A stretch of 9,897 nt of DNA from Paracoccaceae bacterium (lineage in GTDB: Bacteria > Pseudomonadota > Alphaproteobacteria > Rhodobacterales > Rhodobacteraceae), in assembly GCA_007131945.1 (NCBI GenBank), contig SLPP01000147.1:1-9897 (forward strand), written 5' to 3'. The position numbers and the translations under genes were made by a program. A model generated the notes under the pieces. It worked only from the letters and a program-made list of their open reading frames with translations, was not told the origin of the DNA and searched no databases. Position 1 is the stretch's first letter. Each line of letters opens with the position of its first letter. This document shows, one piece after another, positions 1 to 6,437 of this stretch.

Positions 1-1
1 C

Positions 2-202
2 TACGGCGTGCTGATCGTGCTCCTCGGCATGCCGCTTGCCACCGCGCTCTTCGTGCCGGCGCTGCTGCGCCTGCAGTTCGGCGCGCCGTGGCTGCCGGCG
101 CTGGGGCTGGTCGCGGGGATCTGGGCGCTGATGTACGCGTTGCGCGCGATCCTCGCGGTGCGCCTGCCGACGGGGCTCTGGACCGGCACCTTTCCGCTGT
201 GA
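2..202 (+). CDS. C-terminal end of a membrane protein, probably TctB-family transporter subunit (5' part outside window)
   Basis: The open frame enters from the left edge and stops at the TGA at 200-202, so only about 66 C-terminal residues are visible. They form two hydrophobic segments, roughly residues 3-22 and 29-49, separated by a short polar stretch (LRLQFGAPW), and end with LAVRLPTGLW near the C-terminus. A final membrane helix followed by a short L-x-V-x-LP-x-G motif is typical of the TctB (DUF1468) small membrane subunit of tripartite tricarboxylate transporters, which work with a TctA permease and a TctC periplasmic receptor. The identification rests on this short tail alone. TctB is often followed by tctA, which is not the case here, so tctA would have to be upstream or elsewhere. 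Another small integral membrane protein remains possible. Confidence 0.5.
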   Translation, partial: YGVLIVLLGMPLATALFVPALLRLQFGAPWLPALGLVAGIWALMYALRAILAVRLPTGLWTGTFPL

Positions 203-212
203 CCGACGGGAT

Positions 213-237
213 TGACGCGGCGCGCCCGGCCGCGTCA
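213..237. terminator. GC hairpin between two convergent genes, candidate bidirectional terminator
   Basis: The arms TGACGCGGC (213-221) and GCCGCGTCA (229-237) are perfect reverse complements of 9 bp around a 7-nt loop. The hairpin starts 11 nt after the stop of the left-edge membrane gene and lies about 80 nt beyond the stop of the opposing minus-strand gene. No T-run follows on either strand, so it is not a textbook intrinsic terminator. The convergent position is the main argument for a termination or 3'-end-protection role. The rest of 203-319 shows nothing else I can support. Confidence 0.4.
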
Positions 238-319
238 GTCGGCTTCCGCTTGATCCCTTCGGTAAGCACGGGCGAAACAACGCCGCAGATATTGCTGAAC
301 GGATCAACCGGATTTGGTA

Positions 320-754
320 TCAGTCGGACAGCTGGTCGGCCGAGGAGCGGAACCCTTCGCGGACCACCCCGCCGCCGGGCCTGATGTAGCGCCAATGCGT
401 GACGACCAGCATCCGCTTCATGAAGGATTCCTCGATCCGCTCGCGGTTCATCCAGAACCCCTCGAAGAGGATCTCGAGCGCCTGCTCCGCCTCCCGCCCC
501 TCGGGCGTGTCGGCCTTCGCCGCGATCTCGGTCAGGATCTGACCCAGCCCGGCGCGGAACGCCTCCGACAGTGGCTCGTTGAACTCGACGAAGAAATCGG
601 GCGTGTTCAGCGGGTCCTCGTAGACATGCAGCTGCACCCGCTCGCCGTGATCCCAGACCGGATGCGGGAAGACATGCACGCGGTGGCGCTCGATCTCGGC
701 CACCTCAAAGGCGGCCTGGACCTCGGAATCGGCGAAACGCTGGCTGGTCGGCAT
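320..754 (-). CDS. Unrecognised 144-residue soluble protein
   Basis: I do not recognise a family. The frame encodes 144 residues without a signal peptide or membrane segment, so it is probably cytoplasmic. Residues 20-50 are rich in His and aromatic residues (VHVFPHPVWDHGERVQLHVY at 26-45), suggesting beta structure. The middle, about 60-105, looks helical and acidic (ILTEIAAKADTPEGREAEQA). A basic-aromatic stretch (MKRMLVVTHWRYIRPGGG) lies near 112-129. The ATG at 754 is preceded by AGGGA 6 nt upstream, a plausible ribosome binding site. The gene lies 112 nt downstream of flgI on the same strand, with a possible promoter of its own in the gap, so membership of the flagellar operon is uncertain. 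That it is a real gene is inferred from its full-length frame, start signal and natural-looking composition. Confidence 0.72.
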   Translation of the reverse strand: MPTSQRFADSEVQAAFEVAEIERHRVHVFPHPVWDHGERVQLHVYEDPLNTPDFFVEFNEPLSEAFRAGLGQILTEIAAKADTPEGREAEQALEILFEGFWMNRERIEESFMKRMLVVTHWRYIRPGGGVVREGFRSSADQLSD

Positions 755-781
755 GGTCTGTCCCTTGGTTGCGCGACGCCC

Positions 782-810
782 ATTATGGCAAGCCGCGCGG
801 CCGATGTCTG
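782..810 (-). promoter_or_regulatory. Candidate sigma-70 promoter for the 144-residue protein gene
   Basis: Read on the minus strand, CAGACA (805-810) and CATAAT (782-787) are separated by 17 nt. They match the -35 and -10 consensus at 4 of 6 and 5 of 6 positions. The predicted start of transcription would be near 775, giving a short leader before the ATG at 754. The spacer contains the 10-bp palindrome GCCGCGCGGC (792-801). This is a motif match only; in GC-rich DNA a near-consensus AT-rich -10 box is somewhat informative but not proof. Confidence 0.4.
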
Positions 811-866
811 CCCCGCGAAGCGGCTGTCATGGATGAAAGTTTCCCGCCGCCGCGGAAGCGGGCCGG

Positions 867-1967
867 TCAGCGCACGACGAGATCGGCATGCAGCGCGCCG
901 GCGGCGCTGATCGTGTTGAGGATGTCGATCATCTCGCGCGGGCCGACACCCAGCGCGTTGAGCCCGGCGACGACCTCGGCCAGCGAGGTGGCGCCGGTGA
1001 CCTCGGCCAGCCCGGTGCCCGGCGCGCGTTCGATCTCGGCATAGGTGCGCGGCACGACCACGGTCTCGCCCTCGGCGAAGGGGTTGGGCTGGGAGACGAG
1101 CGGCTGTTCCTCGACGCGCAGCGTCAGCCCGCCCTGGGCCACGGCGACGCGGCTGATGCGCACGTCCTCGCCCATCACGATCGTGCCCGAGCGCTGGTCG
1201 ACGACGACGCGTGCCCGCGCGCCCGGCGTGATCGCGAGGTTCTCGATCCGGCTGAGCGCATGGGCGGGCGTCGGCATGCCCGTGCGGCCGATATCGACGA
1301 CGACGGTGCCGGCATCCTGCATCACCGCGACGGCCTGGCCGAATTCGTTGTTCACCACCGTCTCGATCCTGAGCGCGGTGGTGAAATCGGCCTCGCGCAG
1401 CGCCAGCCGCACGCGGGAAAGCGAGGCGAGCTCGAACTCGACCTCGCGCTCGACCCGCGCGCCGCCGGGAATGGAGCCGCCGGTCGGCACGCCCTGGACG
1501 ATCTCGGCCGCCTGGCCGCGGGCGGAGACCCCGCCGGCGATCACCGCGCCCTGGGCGACAGCGTAGATCTGCCCGTCGGCGCCGTTGAGCGGGGTCATCA
1601 CCAGCGTTCCGCCGAAGAGGCTCGAGGCATCGCCGATCGCCGAGACGGTGACGTCGAGCCGCGAGCCCGCGCGCGCGAAGGGCGGCAGCGTCGCGGTGAC
1701 CAGCACCGCGGCGACGTTGCGCGGGCGGAACTGTTCGCCGGCGACGTTCACCCCCAGCCGCTCGAGGATGTTGGCCATGATGTCTTCGGTGAACGGCGAG
1801 TTGCGGATCCCGTCGCCGGTGCCGTTCAGCCCCACGACCAGGCCGTAGCCGATCAGGTCGTTGCCGCGCACGCCGTCGAATTCGACCAGATCCTTCAGCC
1901 GCACCTGCGCCGCCGCCGGAAGGGCGAGGAGCAGCACGAGCAGACCAGTCAGCAGGCGTCGGATCAT
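867..1967 (-). CDS. flgI: FlgI, flagellar P-ring protein
   Basis: FlgI polymerises in the periplasm into the P-ring, the peptidoglycan-level part of the bushing around the flagellar rod. The protein has 366 residues, almost exactly the length of enterobacterial FlgI (about 365). It begins with a Sec signal peptide: basic MIRR, a Leu-rich core and an AAAQ cleavage region near residue 20. The mature start carries the family hallmark RLKDLVEFDGVRGNDLIGYG, followed by LVVGLNGTGD. The C-terminus has the usual ALGVGPREMIDIL and a short A/G-rich tail. No cysteine is present, although E. coli FlgI has a disulfide. The ATG overlaps the flgL stop by 4 nt (ATGA), and GGAG lies 8 nt upstream, so translation is probably coupled. 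It is the last gene of flgE-flgK-flgL-flgI; flgH, its usual L-ring neighbour, is absent from the window. Confidence 0.97.
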   Translation of the reverse strand: MIRRLLTGLLVLLLALPAAAQVRLKDLVEFDGVRGNDLIGYGLVVGLNGTGDGIRNSPFTEDIMANILERLGVNVAGEQFRPRNVAAVLVTATLPPFARAGSRLDVTVSAIGDASSLFGGTLVMTPLNGADGQIYAVAQGAVIAGGVSARGQAAEIVQGVPTGGSIPGGARVEREVEFELASLSRVRLALREADFTTALRIETVVNNEFGQAVAVMQDAGTVVVDIGRTGMPTPAHALSRIENLAITPGARARVVVDQRSGTIVMGEDVRISRVAVAQGGLTLRVEEQPLVSQPNPFAEGETVVVPRTYAEIERAPGTGLAEVTGATSLAEVVAGLNALGVGPREMIDILNTISAAGALHADLVVR

Positions 1968-2974
1968 CGCAGATACTCCGTGAGCGAAAGCCGCGCCACG
2001 CGCGCGGTCACCGCGTAGATGGATTCGAGCTGGACGCGGCTCTGCTCGACCGCCATCGCCGCCTTGTAGGGGTCGACGCCGATCTTGTCGCTGCGCGCGA
2101 TCTCCAGCCGGTCGCGTTCCAGCGAGAGGCGCAGCTGGCGCTGTTCCAGCGCCTCCTGCGCGACGCCGACGCCGGCTTGGAGCGTCGCCAGCCCCTCGGC
2201 GTTCTCCAGAAGCCCGGTCATCGCCCGCTTCAGGACGGCGCGCTCCTCGCTCGCATCGAGCGCGAGCGAACCGTCGTCGATCAGCACGACCATCGCCGCC
2301 GCCATCAGCTGGCGCCGGATCGCGGGCTCCTCGGCGGTGGGCAGCATCGGCGCGGGGGTCGCGTCGTCGATCATGCCCGCCGGGATCGGCGCGCCGCCGC
2401 GATAGATGTCGGTCGCGAAACCGGTGCCGGGATCCATGAAATAGGCCTCGAGCGCCGCGGTCACGTCGGCCTCCGTGGTCAGCCCGGCGACCACCGGACC
2501 GAGCGCGGCGAGCATCGCCTCGGGTGCGACGAGCGGCGCGCGATCCGAACTCACGCCGGAAAAGAGCGTCCTGCCGGCAACGCCGAGCGACAGGGCCGAG
2601 ACCGTCTCGTCGAGTACCGCCCGCGCCGCCTGCGCCGAGAGGGCGCGCGCCGCGGGTCCGGCGGCCGATTGCGCCGTCATGACCAGCTTCTCGGCCAGTC
2701 CCTTGCCGGCGCGCGCCACCTTGTCGAGCGCCGACTGCGCCGAGTCGAAGGCGGTCACGATCTGCTTGAGCGCGGCGTCGAACCCGTCGATGCGCGTCAG
2801 CCGGTTCTCGATCATGTGCAGCGACGCGATGTCGCCGCGCAGATGGCGGGCGGCGGACTGGACCTTGCCGGTGGTCAGCTCGTGGCTGTGCCGCGCGAGG
2901 TCACTGCGCGCCTGAACGCCGGTCCGCTGCAGGTGGAAGGGCAGCGCCAGCGTGCCCAGGGTCGCCCAGCTCAT
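1964..2974 (-). CDS. flgL: FlgL, hook-filament junction protein (HAP3)
   Basis: FlgL forms the second of the two junction layers between the flexible hook and the rigid filament and is exported through the flagellar type III apparatus. The 336-residue product begins MSWATLGTLALPFHLQR and has a flagellin-like N-terminal helix with the S-x-ELTTGK segment near residues 30-37 and ENRLTRID near 56-63. The C-terminal helix (about 290-336) ends VTARVARLSLTEYLR, as in the flagellin/FlgL D0 domain. There is no signal peptide and no cysteine. An open frame runs further upstream to 3349, but that extension overlaps flgK in another frame. The ATG at 2974 lies 2 nt after the flgK stop with GGAG 8 nt upstream, so I place the start there. 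Salmonella FlgL is about 317 residues. Family call is sure; fine domain limits are estimates. Confidence 0.93.
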   Translation of the reverse strand: MSWATLGTLALPFHLQRTGVQARSDLARHSHELTTGKVQSAARHLRGDIASLHMIENRLTRIDGFDAALKQIVTAFDSAQSALDKVARAGKGLAEKLVMTAQSAAGPAARALSAQAARAVLDETVSALSLGVAGRTLFSGVSSDRAPLVAPEAMLAALGPVVAGLTTEADVTAALEAYFMDPGTGFATDIYRGGAPIPAGMIDDATPAPMLPTAEEPAIRRQLMAAAMVVLIDDGSLALDASEERAVLKRAMTGLLENAEGLATLQAGVGVAQEALEQRQLRLSLERDRLEIARSDKIGVDPYKAAMAVEQSRVQLESIYAVTARVARLSLTEYLR

Positions 2975-2976
2975 GT

Positions 2977-4431
2977 TCAGATCTCCATCAGGCGGCGCAG
3001 CATCTGGTCGGCGACCTGGATGAGGCGCGCATTGGCCGCGTAGGCCTGCTCGATCAGGACCAGCCGCTGCATCTCGGCATCGGTGTCGACGCCGCGGGCC
3101 AGCACACGTTCGTGGAGTTCGGTGGCGCGGGCCGAGGTCTGGCTCGCGCGATCCTCGAAACCCTGCCGCGTCAGGCTGATCTGCGACAGTTCGCGCCCGA
3201 CCGTGTCGCCGAAGCTCGTCTCGGCCATGCCCGGCGCCGGGGCGAGGGGGCGTTGCAGCGCCTCGATCCAGCGGTTGATCTGCGTCGCGTCGCCGACCGG
3301 CCCGCGGGGTCCGGCCGGATCGGCGCCCAGCCCCTCCCGCAGGTGCCACAGATGGCCGCCAAGCTCGGGCTGCACGAGCGGGTTCAGCGCCAGCCGGCCG
3401 GCAAGTCCCGGCGGCGCGGCCGGATCAAGCGGGCCGCCCTGATCGGTAAACAGCCCCGGCCCGCCCGGCGCCGATGGGTCGGTGCCCGGCGCCTCGAACC
3501 GCGCGATCAGGTCCGCCGCCATCCGGTCGAGCGCCGTCTGCGCGGCGACGCCCTGCGTGTCGCGCACGTCGAAACGGGCGGCAAGGCGACCGCCGCCGAA
3601 GGGACCGCCGTTGCCGGGATTGGCGACCGGCTTGCCGTTCAGCGTCAGGCCCGAGAGCGTGCCGCCGGCAAGCGTCATGCCCGGCTCGATCGCGGTGCTG
3701 GGGGTGAAACCGATCACCGACGGCGTCACGTCAAGCAGAAGCTGACCGCCATCGGTGTAGAGGATGCTGCGCCCCTCGGGCGAGTTGTATTCGCGGATCG
3801 GCACGATCTCGGACAGGCGGGTGATCAGGTTCTGCCGTTCGTCCATCAGCGCCAGCGGCGGCTCGCCCGAGGCGCGCATGCTGACGATGTCGCCGTTGAG
3901 CCGCGCGAGGTGCGCCAGCCCGTCGTTGAGCTCGGCCACGTCGCGCGCGATGGCGCCATCGGCATCGAGCCGCGCCTGCTGGACATGGCGCTGCAGGCTG
4001 TCGAATTCCTGCACCATCGCGCCCGCCGCGGTACCGACCGCCGCGAGGCGCTGGTCCATGTCCGGCCGGTTCGCGGCCGCGACCAGCGCCGCCTCGAAGG
4101 CGGCGACGCGGCCGGCGAGGGCGAAGGGGTCGCCGGGCGCGCCGACGGCATTCTCGAAATCGGTCCAGAAGCGCGCCCCCGCCTCGGCCCCGGCGCGGTC
4201 GGCGCCGGCCTGCCGGACAAGCGCGGTGAGCACCGGGTCGACCTGCCGCTCGACGCCGAGAACGCGCACCCCCGCGCCCATGCCGCCGAGCACCGCGGTG
4301 CCCAGTTGCAGGCTGCGCGGGGCGTAGCCCTCGTTCATCGCGTTGGCGACGTTGCCCGAGGCGACCTGCACCCCGCGCGCCGCCGCCGTCAGGCCCGATA
4401 CCGCGGAATTCATCGCGACGTTGATGCTCAT
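2977..4431 (-). CDS. flgK: FlgK, hook-associated protein 1 (HAP1)
   Basis: FlgK forms the first junction layer on the distal end of the hook. The 484-residue protein starts MSINVAMNSAVSGLTAAARG and continues with VASGNVANAMNEGY, the rod/hook family N-terminal motif. A helical region follows (about 90-210), containing ALMDERQNLITRLSEIVPI, a typical FlgK core segment. A Gly/Pro-rich middle (about 260-370) follows. The C-terminal motif LIEQAYAANARLIQVADQML closes the protein, as in other axial proteins. It is shorter than enterobacterial FlgK (about 550), the difference presumably falling in the surface domains, and it has no cysteine. The ATG is preceded by GGAG at 7 nt. It starts 34 nt after flgE and ends 2 nt before flgL, so it is surely in the same operon. 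Confidence 0.95.
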   Translation of the reverse strand: MSINVAMNSAVSGLTAAARGVQVASGNVANAMNEGYAPRSLQLGTAVLGGMGAGVRVLGVERQVDPVLTALVRQAGADRAGAEAGARFWTDFENAVGAPGDPFALAGRVAAFEAALVAAANRPDMDQRLAAVGTAAGAMVQEFDSLQRHVQQARLDADGAIARDVAELNDGLAHLARLNGDIVSMRASGEPPLALMDERQNLITRLSEIVPIREYNSPEGRSILYTDGGQLLLDVTPSVIGFTPSTAIEPGMTLAGGTLSGLTLNGKPVANPGNGGPFGGGRLAARFDVRDTQGVAAQTALDRMAADLIARFEAPGTDPSAPGGPGLFTDQGGPLDPAAPPGLAGRLALNPLVQPELGGHLWHLREGLGADPAGPRGPVGDATQINRWIEALQRPLAPAPGMAETSFGDTVGRELSQISLTRQGFEDRASQTSARATELHERVLARGVDTDAEMQRLVLIEQAYAANARLIQVADQMLRRLMEI

Positions 4432-4465
4432 GCGCTAGCTCCGCGACCGGAGGCGACGACCGGGG

Positions 4466-5800
4466 TCATCGCTTCATGTTGGTGGTTTCCTGCAGCATCT
4501 CGTCGACGGTCTGGATGACCTTGGCGTTCGACGAATAGGCGCGCTGCGTCTGGATCATCTGCGTCAGTTCATGCGCCACGTCGGTGGCCGATTCCTCGCG
4601 CGCGAAGCCCTCGATCGTGCCGACCGGCCCGTCGCCGGCGTTCCACAGGAAGAACTGTCCGCTTTCCGGCGTCGCGCGGTAGACCTGCCCGGGCAGCGCC
4701 TGCATGCCGTTGGGATTGGGCACGTCGACCACCGGCACCAGGGCAATGGCGCGCACGGTGCCGTTGGTGTAGAGTGCGTTCAGCATGCCCTGGGCGTCGA
4801 TCTCGACCCCGGCAAGCGAGCCGACCGGCGAGCCGTCCTTGGTGATCGATACCGGCTGGAACCGGTCGGAGAGCTGGGTCATGCCGCCGGGCTCGCCGGG
4901 CTGGCCGATATTGATGGAGATCGGCTGCGTGTCGCCGCCGCGGGTCACCGTCAGGCCGATCTCGCCGGTCGCCGGATCGTAGGCCGCGGGCGCCGCGTCG
5001 AAGGGCGGGGTCGAGGTCACGCTCAGGATCCGGCCGCCGCCGGTGGCGGCCCCGCTGAAGACCACCTGATGCGCGCCGATCAGCTGGTCACCGTTGCCCG
5101 GATCGCGGATCTCGAGGTCCCAGGCATTCGTCGCCGGGTCGCCGGGCGCCGGCACGACCGGCGTGAAGCGGATGTCCAGCCGCTCGGACGAGCCGAGATT
5201 GGTGTAGTATTCCACCGTCATGTCGTAGGGGTCGCCCGCGGCACCGGCGATCGTCGCGGTCGAGGGCAGGTTGACACCGAGCGAGACGCGCTCGGTCGGC
5301 TGGCTGTCGAACTGGTTCATCTGCACCCGGATCGGCTGCAATCCGCCGGCCGAATCGCGCGGGAAGACCGGCACCGTGCCGTCGGCTGCCACCGGCACGC
5401 CCATCAGCACCATCCCCGATTCGTTGCGCAGCAAGCCCGTCGCGTCGGGGCGGAAGGAGCCGGTCGTCATCATGTACATCGGCAGCTGGCCGCCGTTGCG
5501 CACCGCCGTCTCGGTCGTCACCGGCAGGAAGCCGCGGCCCTTGATCGCCATGTCCGTCGGGTTGCTCGACGAGATCAGCGTGCCGCCCTCGTCGATCAGG
5601 CGCATGGTCGAGGCCCGCACGCCGCCGGCGGCATAGCGGCCCGCGCCGGTATCGCTCAGCACCATCGCCTGGAACGAGGTCTGCACGCGCTTGTAGCCGG
5701 CGGTGGCAGAGTTCGCGATGTTGTCGGAAAGCGCCCCCAGCCGCGTTGCCTGGGCGTTGAGTCCGGTGACACCGGCGTTGAGCGAGGACGAGATGGTCAT
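4466..5800 (-). CDS. flgE: FlgE, flagellar hook protein
   Basis: FlgE is the structural subunit of the hook, the universal joint joining the basal body to the filament. The 444-residue product has the axial-protein N-terminus (SSSLNAGVTGLNAQATRL, then SDNIANSATAGYKR) and the segment IKGRGFLPV where rod/hook proteins have KG-x-GF-x-V. A beta-rich central part follows, with EYYTNLGSSERLDIRF at the site of the usual YDSLG element. The C-terminus, about 411-444, is ELTQMIQTQRAYSSNAKVIQ followed by a short tail, the conserved D0 helix. There is no cysteine or signal peptide, as expected for a type III-exported axial protein. The frame stays open 7 codons further upstream to a TTG at 5821, but GAAAGG lies 7 nt before the ATG at 5800, which decides the start. 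It is first in the flgE-flgK-flgL-flgI operon. Confidence 0.95.
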   Translation of the reverse strand: MTISSSLNAGVTGLNAQATRLGALSDNIANSATAGYKRVQTSFQAMVLSDTGAGRYAAGGVRASTMRLIDEGGTLISSSNPTDMAIKGRGFLPVTTETAVRNGGQLPMYMMTTGSFRPDATGLLRNESGMVLMGVPVAADGTVPVFPRDSAGGLQPIRVQMNQFDSQPTERVSLGVNLPSTATIAGAAGDPYDMTVEYYTNLGSSERLDIRFTPVVPAPGDPATNAWDLEIRDPGNGDQLIGAHQVVFSGAATGGGRILSVTSTPPFDAAPAAYDPATGEIGLTVTRGGDTQPISINIGQPGEPGGMTQLSDRFQPVSITKDGSPVGSLAGVEIDAQGMLNALYTNGTVRAIALVPVVDVPNPNGMQALPGQVYRATPESGQFFLWNAGDGPVGTIEGFAREESATDVAHELTQMIQTQRAYSSNAKVIQTVDEMLQETTNMKR

Positions 5801-5807
5801 ACTTGCA

Positions 5808-5813
5808 CCTTTC
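5808..5813 (-). promoter_or_regulatory. Ribosome binding site deciding the flgE start
   Basis: On the minus strand GAAAGG sits 7 nt before the ATG at 5800. The alternative upstream TTG at 5821 would place this element inside the coding region and would add seven residues ahead of the conserved MTISSSLN start, so the ATG is preferred. Confidence 0.7.
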
Positions 5814-5856
5814 TGAAGCAATCGGACGGACCGGCGCGAAAGATGCAGGAGGCAAT

Positions 5857-5873
5857 GTTAAGGGCGGCCTAAC
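5857..5873 (-). promoter_or_regulatory. CtrA-like binding site upstream of flgE
   Basis: Read on the minus strand the sequence is GTTAG-GCCGCCC-TTAAC. This matches the CtrA box TTAA-N7-TTAA with a single mismatch (TTAG for TTAA) and exact 7-nt spacing, and the second half-site is the extended TTAAC. It lies 57-73 nt before the flgE ATG, where a -35-overlapping activator site would be expected. CtrA is known to control flagellar genes in alphaproteobacteria, including Rhodobacteraceae. In such GC-rich DNA two correctly spaced TTAA-type half-sites are not expected often, but binding is inferred. I found no convincing sigma-54 (TGGC-N9-TTGC) or sigma-28 element in the same gap. Confidence 0.5.
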
Positions 5874-5891
5874 GGCGGCCGGATCGCGAAG

Positions 5892-5908
5892 AAAAGCCAT
5901 TCGCTTTT
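5892..5908 (-). terminator. Weak hairpin after aroQ, possible terminator
   Basis: The arms AAAAGC and GCTTTT are perfect 6-bp complements around a 5-nt loop (GAATG on the minus strand), beginning 22 nt after the aroQ stop. The 3' arm itself supplies four T residues, followed by CTTCG. The stem is short and A/T-rich at its base, so terminator strength is doubtful. Its place between aroQ and the candidate flgE promoter is the main support. Confidence 0.35.
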
Positions 5909-5930
5909 GAAGGATCGCCCGGCGCCGGTG

Positions 5931-6368
5931 TCAGCCCGTCAGATGCGCGCCAAGCGCCTCGATCGCCAGCGCGTAGCCGTGCGGACCGAAGCCGCAGATC
6001 ATCCCCAGCGCGACCGGCCCGACATGCGAGTGCCGCCGGAAGGGCTCGCGCGCGTGGATGTTCGACAGATGCACCTCGACCACCGGCAGGCCGATGGCGG
6101 CGACGGCGTCCCTCAGCGCGATGGAGCTGTGCGTGTAGGCGCCCGCGTTCAGCACGACACCCGCATGCCGGCCGGGCGCCTCGTGCAGCGCGTCGATCAG
6201 GACGCCCTCGTGATTCGACTGGCGGAAGTCGATCGCAAGACCCGCCCGCGCGCCCGCCTCCTCGCAGATCGCGCGGATATCCGCGAGCGTCGCGGTGCCG
6301 TAGATGGCCGGCTCGCGGCTGCCCAGAAGGTTCAGGTTCGGTCCGTTCAGAACGAGGATCGAGGACAT
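5931..6368 (-). CDS. aroQ: AroQ, type II 3-dehydroquinate dehydratase
   Basis: This cytoplasmic enzyme removes water from 3-dehydroquinate to give 3-dehydroshikimate, the third step of the shikimate pathway to aromatic amino acids. The 145-residue length is standard for the dodecameric type II enzyme. The N-terminal signature ILVLNGPNLNLLGSREP is complete. Arg18 and Tyr23 sit on the mobile active-site lid. NAGAYTHSS (74-82) and EVHLSNIHAREPFR (98-111) carry the conserved Asn74, His80, catalytic His100 and Arg111, and GMICGFGPHGY (about 121-131) closes the fold. All expected catalytic residues are present. The ATG has GGAG 6 nt upstream. The gene lies 69 nt after dctM and 130 nt before flgE. 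In many proteobacteria aroQ sits beside accB-accC; here its neighbours are functionally unrelated. Confidence 0.96.
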   Translation of the reverse strand: MSSILVLNGPNLNLLGSREPAIYGTATLADIRAICEEAGARAGLAIDFRQSNHEGVLIDALHEAPGRHAGVVLNAGAYTHSSIALRDAVAAIGLPVVEVHLSNIHAREPFRRHSHVGPVALGMICGFGPHGYALAIEALGAHLTG

Positions 6369-6392
6369 GTCGCACTCCGCCGCCGCGCCACC

Positions 6393-6424
6393 CTGATCGC
6401 GGGCGGGTCCGGGCTTGTCAAGCC
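6393..6424 (-). promoter_or_regulatory. Candidate aroQ promoter with an overlapping inverted repeat
   Basis: On the minus strand a perfect -35 hexamer TTGACA (6416-6421) is followed after 17 nt by GATCAG (6393-6398), a poor -10 match at 3 of 6. The -35 is embedded in the inverted repeat GGCTTG-A-CAAGCC (6412-6424), two perfect 6-bp arms around one base. The repeat could be an operator, or a small hairpin at the 3' end of the dctM transcript, whose stop is 14 nt away. The aroQ ATG is at 6368, giving a leader of about 20 nt. Confidence 0.4.
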
Positions 6425-6437
6425 GCGCGGTTCCGGC

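Noticed and set aside
843..862. Inverted repeat CCCGC / GCGGG just after flgI as a terminator
   Set aside because: The arms are only 5 bp with a 10-nt loop and there is no T-run; it is within what GC-rich DNA gives by chance.
2975..3349. N-terminal extension of FlgL in the same frame
   Set aside because: It overlaps flgK in another frame, its translation is Arg/Pro-rich, and the ATG at 2974 has a good ribosome binding site and the conserved FlgL start.
5801..5821. TTG start for FlgE adding seven residues
   Set aside because: The ribosome binding site falls inside this stretch and the conserved axial-protein N-terminus begins at the ATG at 5800.
3112..5872. Long plus-strand frames opposite flgK (3112-4518) and flgE (4571-5872)
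   Set aside because: Both are antisense shadows with Arg/Ala/Gly-rich composition and no recognisable motif; the minus-strand flagellar genes explain the region.
5801..5930. Sigma-54 or sigma-28 promoter before flgE
   Set aside because: I found no TGGC-N9-TTGC or TAAA-N15-GCCGATAA-like pair with acceptable spacing on the minus strand.
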